The notes under the pieces are model-generated. The model saw only the letters and a list, made by a program, of their open reading frames with translations. It was not told the origin of the DNA and did not search any database. From contig NZ_LSIC01000122.1 in the NCBI RefSeq assembly GCF_001556045.1, positions 1 through 64,000 on the forward strand: DNA of 64,000 bases, in the 5' to 3' direction. This DNA comes from Bradyrhizobium sp. CCH5-F6 (GTDB lineage: Bacteria; Pseudomonadota; Alphaproteobacteria; Rhizobiales; Xanthobacteraceae). Below are positions 58,400 through 64,000 of the stretch, piece after piece. The position numbers were made by a program, and so were the translations under genes. The number at the start of each line of letters is the position of its first letter. The stretch's first letter is position 1.

Positions 58400-58545
58400 T
58401 GACGACCAGAATGTCCAAGCCACATTTACCGTTATTCGGCCCTTTAATTGCGGGTCCGTGTCAAGTTCCTTTCTGATGTCATCGCTGGGGTCATGGTCCT
58501 TTCCAAGGTCGTCGAGCATCTCATGATGATGTCCGGGTCGTGCGG

Positions 58546-58651
58546 CGCGACAATCAAGATGGGAATCCCGCGACAATCAGGATGAGAATGCGCCGCTGCT
58601 GGGGTGACGAAGGGAGGGCGTAGCCCGACCGGAGTTACCCCAGCAGCGGCG
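58546..58651. repeat. IS21-type end: tandem repeat and 15-bp inverted repeat
   Basis: CGCGACAATCAAGATGGGAA at 58546 recurs as CGCGACAATCAGGATGAGAA at 58569, a 23-bp period. Then CGCCGCTGCTGGGGT (58591-58605) is perfectly inverted as ACCCCAGCAGCGGCG (58637-58651). IS21 elements carry such multiple terminal repeats before istA. This is probably the left end of the element whose istA remnant starts at 58762. Confidence 0.6.
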
Positions 58652-58739
58652 TGGGCGCCCGAAGGGCCTCATTTGGCGGTAACGGCGGCTGGTCAAGGAT
58701 CGGTTTTCTCTTTCGAGAGGACCCCAATTCCTTGGCTGA

Positions 58740-61310
<2,571 letters not shown>

Positions 61311-61318
61311 CGAACCAG

Positions 61319-62782
61319 TTACCCCAGCACCTTGACGACAAGCCTGATGAGCCGCTTCACAAAACCTGTATAGGGCGGGAACAGCATGTGGACGATCGAG
61401 TAGCGGTCCTGCAGGACGGCCTTCTCATGCGAAAATGCCCGAAAGCCAAAGACTCCGTGGGCCGCACCGATGCCCGAGTTGTTCACCCCGCCAAAGGGCA
61501 AATTGGGATGCAGGAAATGCACGACGGTAAGGTTGATCCCCACCGCGCCGGAACTGGTGCGCGTGATGATGTCCTCGGCAAAAGCCCGGCTATTGTCGAA
61601 GACATAAAGCGCCAGCGGTTTCGGATTGGCGTTAATCTGATCAATCACCTTGTCGATATCGTCATATTCGATGATCGGCAGGATCGGGCCGAACAGTTCC
61701 TCGCGCGAAATCGCCATCTCGGGGGTGATCTGGCTGATCAGCGTGGGCGCCACGAATTTCTGCACCGCATCCGTCTGCCCGCCCAGCAGTATCCGCGCGC
61801 TTTTGGCACGGGCATCCTCGATCAGGCCGGCGACCCGGTTGAAATGCCGGTCATTCACGATACGGCAATAGTCGGGCGTCATCTTCTGCACCTCGGGCGT
61901 CTTGCCATAGACGCGACCGATTTCCGCCATCACCGTCTCGTTGAACTCTTGCGCAATGTCGCGATGCACGAACACGTGGTCGGGCGCAATGCAGGTCTGG
62001 CCGTTGTTGGCAAACTTGCCCCAGACAATATTACGCGCGGCCTTTTTCAGGTTGGCAGTGGGGCCAACGATGGTGGGCGACTTGCCTCCCAGTTCCAAGG
62101 TAACCGAGGCCAGTGATTTCGCCGCCGCTTCCATCACCAGCTTGCCCACCTGCGGGCTGCCGGTGAAGAAGATGTGGTCGAACGGTAGTGCCAGCAACTC
62201 CTGCGCGACCGCTGCATCGCCCTCGACCACCGCCACCAGATCGGGCGAAAACGTTTCGGCCACTATATCCGCAATCAGGGTGGAGGTAGCAGGCGTCAGT
62301 TCCGACGGCTTGATGATCGCGCTGTTGCCGGCCGCCAATGCCGAGACCAGCGGCCCGAAGGCTAGATTCAACGGATAATTCCACGGCGCAATAATCAGAC
62401 AGATCCCTTTCGGCTCGGGTCGGATCCTGGCCCTGGTGCCGAAAACACCCAGCGTGGCCGCTGCCCGGCGCGATCGCATCCAGCCCTTCAAGTGGCGTTT
62501 GGTGTGCGCGATCTCCTGCAGCACCGGCAGGATTTCGGTCAGCCTCACCTCGCTCTCGGGCTTACGGAAATCCGCATAAAGAGCCGCGATGATGTCCGTC
62601 TCGCGCCGCTGCAGGACTTCCCTCAGCCGGTTCAGCGCCGCGATGCGTGCCTTGCGGTCGAAATCCGAGCGACGCGCCCAGCCCGCCTCCCGTTGCTTCG
62701 CAAAAACATCCGCAACGGTAGATCTGGTATCCACCAATGGAATGTCGTTCGGATCGGCGTGAATATTCACAATGACCTCCAT
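61319..62782 (-). CDS. alkH: AlkH-type aldehyde dehydrogenase
   Basis: A 487-residue NAD-dependent aldehyde dehydrogenase that converts alkanals to fatty acids. [20 protein letters not shown] covers cofactor binding, [13 protein letters not shown] has the catalytic Glu and [20 protein letters not shown] the catalytic Cys. A hydrophobic C-terminal tail ([19 protein letters not shown]) suggests membrane association, as in other alkanal dehydrogenases of this group. The ATG at 62782 begins MEVIVNIH; because GGAGGT is within its first codons, a GTG at 62770 is a serious alternative. It ends 8 bp before alkJ. Confidence 0.92.
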   Translation of the reverse strand: MEVIVNIHADPNDIPLVDTRSTVADVFAKQREAGWARRSDFDRKARIAALNRLREVLQRRETDIIAALYADFRKPESEVRLTEILPVLQEIAHTKRHLKGWMRSRRAAATLGVFGTRARIRPEPKGICLIIAPWNYPLNLAFGPLVSALAAGNSAIIKPSELTPATSTLIADIVAETFSPDLVAVVEGDAAVAQELLALPFDHIFFTGSPQVGKLVMEAAAKSLASVTLELGGKSPTIVGPTANLKKAARNIVWGKFANNGQTCIAPDHVFVHRDIAQEFNETVMAEIGRVYGKTPEVQKMTPDYCRIVNDRHFNRVAGLIEDARAKSARILLGGQTDAVQKFVAPTLISQITPEMAISREELFGPILPIIEYDDIDKVIDQINANPKPLALYVFDNSRAFAEDIITRTSSGAVGINLTVVHFLHPNLPFGGVNNSGIGAAHGVFGFRAFSHEKAVLQDRYSIVHMLFPPYTGFVKRLIRLVVKVLG

Positions 62783-62825
62783 GGCGGGCCTGATCGGCCC
62801 GATACCCTTTGCCAACACGAGTTGA

Positions 62826-63374
62826 CTAGGTTTCCTGGCAAAGCGCGTAATCTTTCTTGGTGGCGCCGCACTCCGGGCAACACCAATCCTCGGGAATCTC
62901 TTCGAACCGGGTTCCTGCAGCGATGCCCCCGGAAGGGTCGCCGAGTGCCTCGTCGTAGATATGCCCGCAGGTGATGCAGACCCATTTCACAAAGGGCTTG
63001 TTTTCGGCAAAGCCGGGCTCGCTTTGCAGGCTGAACAATTGGGGGGGCAAAGCCTCCGCGGCCTGCGGTACGGCGGCCATCCGCGCCGCCGGTTTCGACA
63101 TCGGGCTGGCGGGCTTTTCGATAACGGCCGTGTCGGTGACCGGGACCGCGCTACGTGCCGTCCCGGCAAACTCGACGGCCTGAGTGGCCGGCGTCGTAGC
63201 GGCCGGCGCTTCGCCGATCAATTCGAAGTCGACCTTGTCGCGCACTGCGCAATCGGGGCAAGCCCATTCGTCGGGCACGTTGGCCCAAGCAGTGCCTGCG
63301 GGAAATCCTTCATGCGGATGGCCCAGCGTTTCGTCATAGGTGTATTTACAACCAGGACACTGGTACTTGGCCAT
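62826..63374 (-). CDS. alkG: AlkG-type two-domain rubredoxin
   Basis: A 182-residue protein with two rubredoxin domains: [20 protein letters not shown] with [11 protein letters not shown] at the N-terminus (about 4-48), and [20 protein letters not shown] with [12 protein letters not shown] at the C-terminus (about 131-177). Each has the two CxxC pairs that hold iron. A linker of about 80 residues rich in Ala, Pro and Thr joins them. This domain arrangement is that of AlkG of the OCT plasmid, which transfers electrons from rubredoxin reductase to AlkB; the reductase is not in view. Confidence 0.95.
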   Translation of the reverse strand: MAKYQCPGCKYTYDETLGHPHEGFPAGTAWANVPDEWACPDCAVRDKVDFELIGEAPAATTPATQAVEFAGTARSAVPVTDTAVIEKPASPMSKPAARMAAVPQAAEALPPQLFSLQSEPGFAENKPFVKWVCITCGHIYDEALGDPSGGIAAGTRFEEIPEDWCCPECGATKKDYALCQET

Positions 63375-63601
63375 GTTCCTTTTTCCTCCTTTTCCGCCGA
63401 TCTGACATTGCTGGGCCGAATGGCAGCTATCCCTGGTTTTTTCCGTAATCGGCGCGCAACCTCTGCCCTATCGCACGGCCTGACCGCCCCACATGGCCAG
63501 CCGCTGGCCGCCCGACGATTGAAACGAGTCGAGTGGCTCAGGGCTGTGGTGTCGGGTGTCCGCATCGTTTGGCAAGCGAGAGCGGTGCGGAAGTTGGCGG
63601 T

Positions 63602-64000
63602 TTACTCGGCAGCAACCAAGCCGGGCTTTGCGTCGGTGCCGACCGTACCAAACTTGCGTTCGTAAAGCGCGTGCTTGCCATCCTCGATCTGGATCTTGCT
63701 CAGATCGCCATGGGCCCAATCTACCACGCGCGAGTCCATGGCCGACCTGAACCAACTTGGGATCAACGCGATGAAGAACATGCCCGGATAGCCCGAGGGC
63801 AGCGTCGGCAGATCCTTGAAGTCGCGCAGCGATTGGTAGGACCGCGTCGGATGCGCGTGGTGATCCGAGTGGCGCTGCAAATGGAACAAGATCAGGTTCG
63901 ACACGATGTGGTTCGAGTTCCACGAGTGGTGCGGTTTCTGGTGCTCGTAGCGGCCATTGGGCAGTTTTTCACGCAGCAGGCCATAATGCTCAATGTAGTT
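63602..64000 (-). CDS. alkB: Alkane 1-monooxygenase AlkB (C-terminal part, 5' end outside window)
   Basis: The last 132 residues of an integral-membrane di-iron alkane hydroxylase that converts n-alkanes to 1-alkanols. The conserved NYIEHYGLLREKLPNGRYEH, the His-rich HHSWNSNHIVSNLI and the third box LQRHSDHHAHP are all present; these His ligands bind the two irons. The C-terminal RSYQSLRDFKDLPTLPSGYP and PSWFRSAMDSRVVDWAHGD are also family-typical. The gene continues beyond the window. A 227-bp gap without recognised gene separates it from alkG; alkF is absent from that place. Confidence 0.95.
   Translation of the reverse strand, partial: NYIEHYGLLREKLPNGRYEHQKPHHSWNSNHIVSNLILFHLQRHSDHHAHPTRSYQSLRDFKDLPTLPSGYPGMFFIALIPSWFRSAMDSRVVDWAHGDLSKIQIEDGKHALYERKFGTVGTDAKPGLVAAE

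Noticed and set aside
58400..58545. Possible BON-domain remnant on the minus strand (DIRKELDTDPQLKGRITVNV)
   Set aside because: The match is short and low in complexity and cannot be told from chance without a search.

Overview
The window is gene-dense, GC-rich DNA in the style of a soil alphaproteobacterium of the Bradyrhizobium/Rhodopseudomonas type. This placement rests on protein style, codon use and the types of gene present; no rRNA or other taxonomic marker is in view. Almost everything intact belongs to uptake, CoA activation and beta-oxidation-like breakdown of hydrophobic or cyclic acids. The intact blocks are separated by stretches of broken genes, which suggests a catabolic island assembled and pruned by recombination.

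Layout. 1-1927: a cytochrome P450 and a nitronate-monooxygenase-type flavoprotein (minus strand; the flavoprotein is cut by the window edge). 2319-3578: a graveyard holding pieces of a TTT (Bug) receptor, a GntR regulator, a TraG/VirD4 coupling protein and an IS5-type transposase. 3730-17801: acyl-CoA dehydrogenase, TetR regulator, a second nitronate-monooxygenase-type enzyme, a complete LivGHMF-type ABC importer with its binding protein, a long-chain-type acyl-CoA ligase, crotonase, class III CoA-transferase, thiolase and SDR. Three promoters here share one 16-bp operator-like palindrome. 17832-18939: two decayed genes. 18939-27121: a second Liv-type importer with a 3-ketosteroid-dehydrogenase-like flavoprotein and an SDR, divergent from an IclR regulator. 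27179-28145: hairpin, small ORF and gene fragments.

28184-53480 is the most interesting part. Seven good sigma-54 (-24/-12) promoters face its transcription units, and one bacterial enhancer-binding protein (41342-42994) lies in the middle. One operon (36334 to 28184) carries two acyl-CoA dehydrogenases of the isovaleryl/long-chain type, a MaoC hydratase, a DUF35 protein, a thiolase-like protein without the nucleophilic cysteine, an NDP-forming acyl-CoA ligase, a dienoyl-reductase-like SDR and a crotonase. The content resembles the steroid side-chain (igr) retro-aldol module. A second operon (51524 to 43095) carries an acid-CoA ligase, a CoA-transferase/racemase-like protein, a BadI/MenB-like ring hydrolase, a crotonase, an SDR, an acyl-CoA dehydrogenase, two hydroxyacyl-CoA dehydrogenase proteins and a thioesterase. 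This resembles the cyclohexanecarboxylate (ali/bad) route. My working inference is one sigma-54 regulon for branched or alicyclic carboxylic acids; the substrate is not visible in the sequence.

52644-54884 holds debris: a partly deleted copy of the CoA ligase, a nonsense-mutated copy of the sigma-54 activator, and fragments of a binding protein and a GAF protein. 55221-59585 carries a PilZ protein, an IS1380 fragment, a GGDEF-EAL protein and a decayed IS21 istA with its end repeats. 59679-64000 is an alkane-oxidation cluster (alkB-alkG-alkH-alkJ, minus strand, alkB cut by the window end), directly next to the IS21 remnant and probably a separate acquisition. No tRNA, rRNA or CRISPR array was seen.
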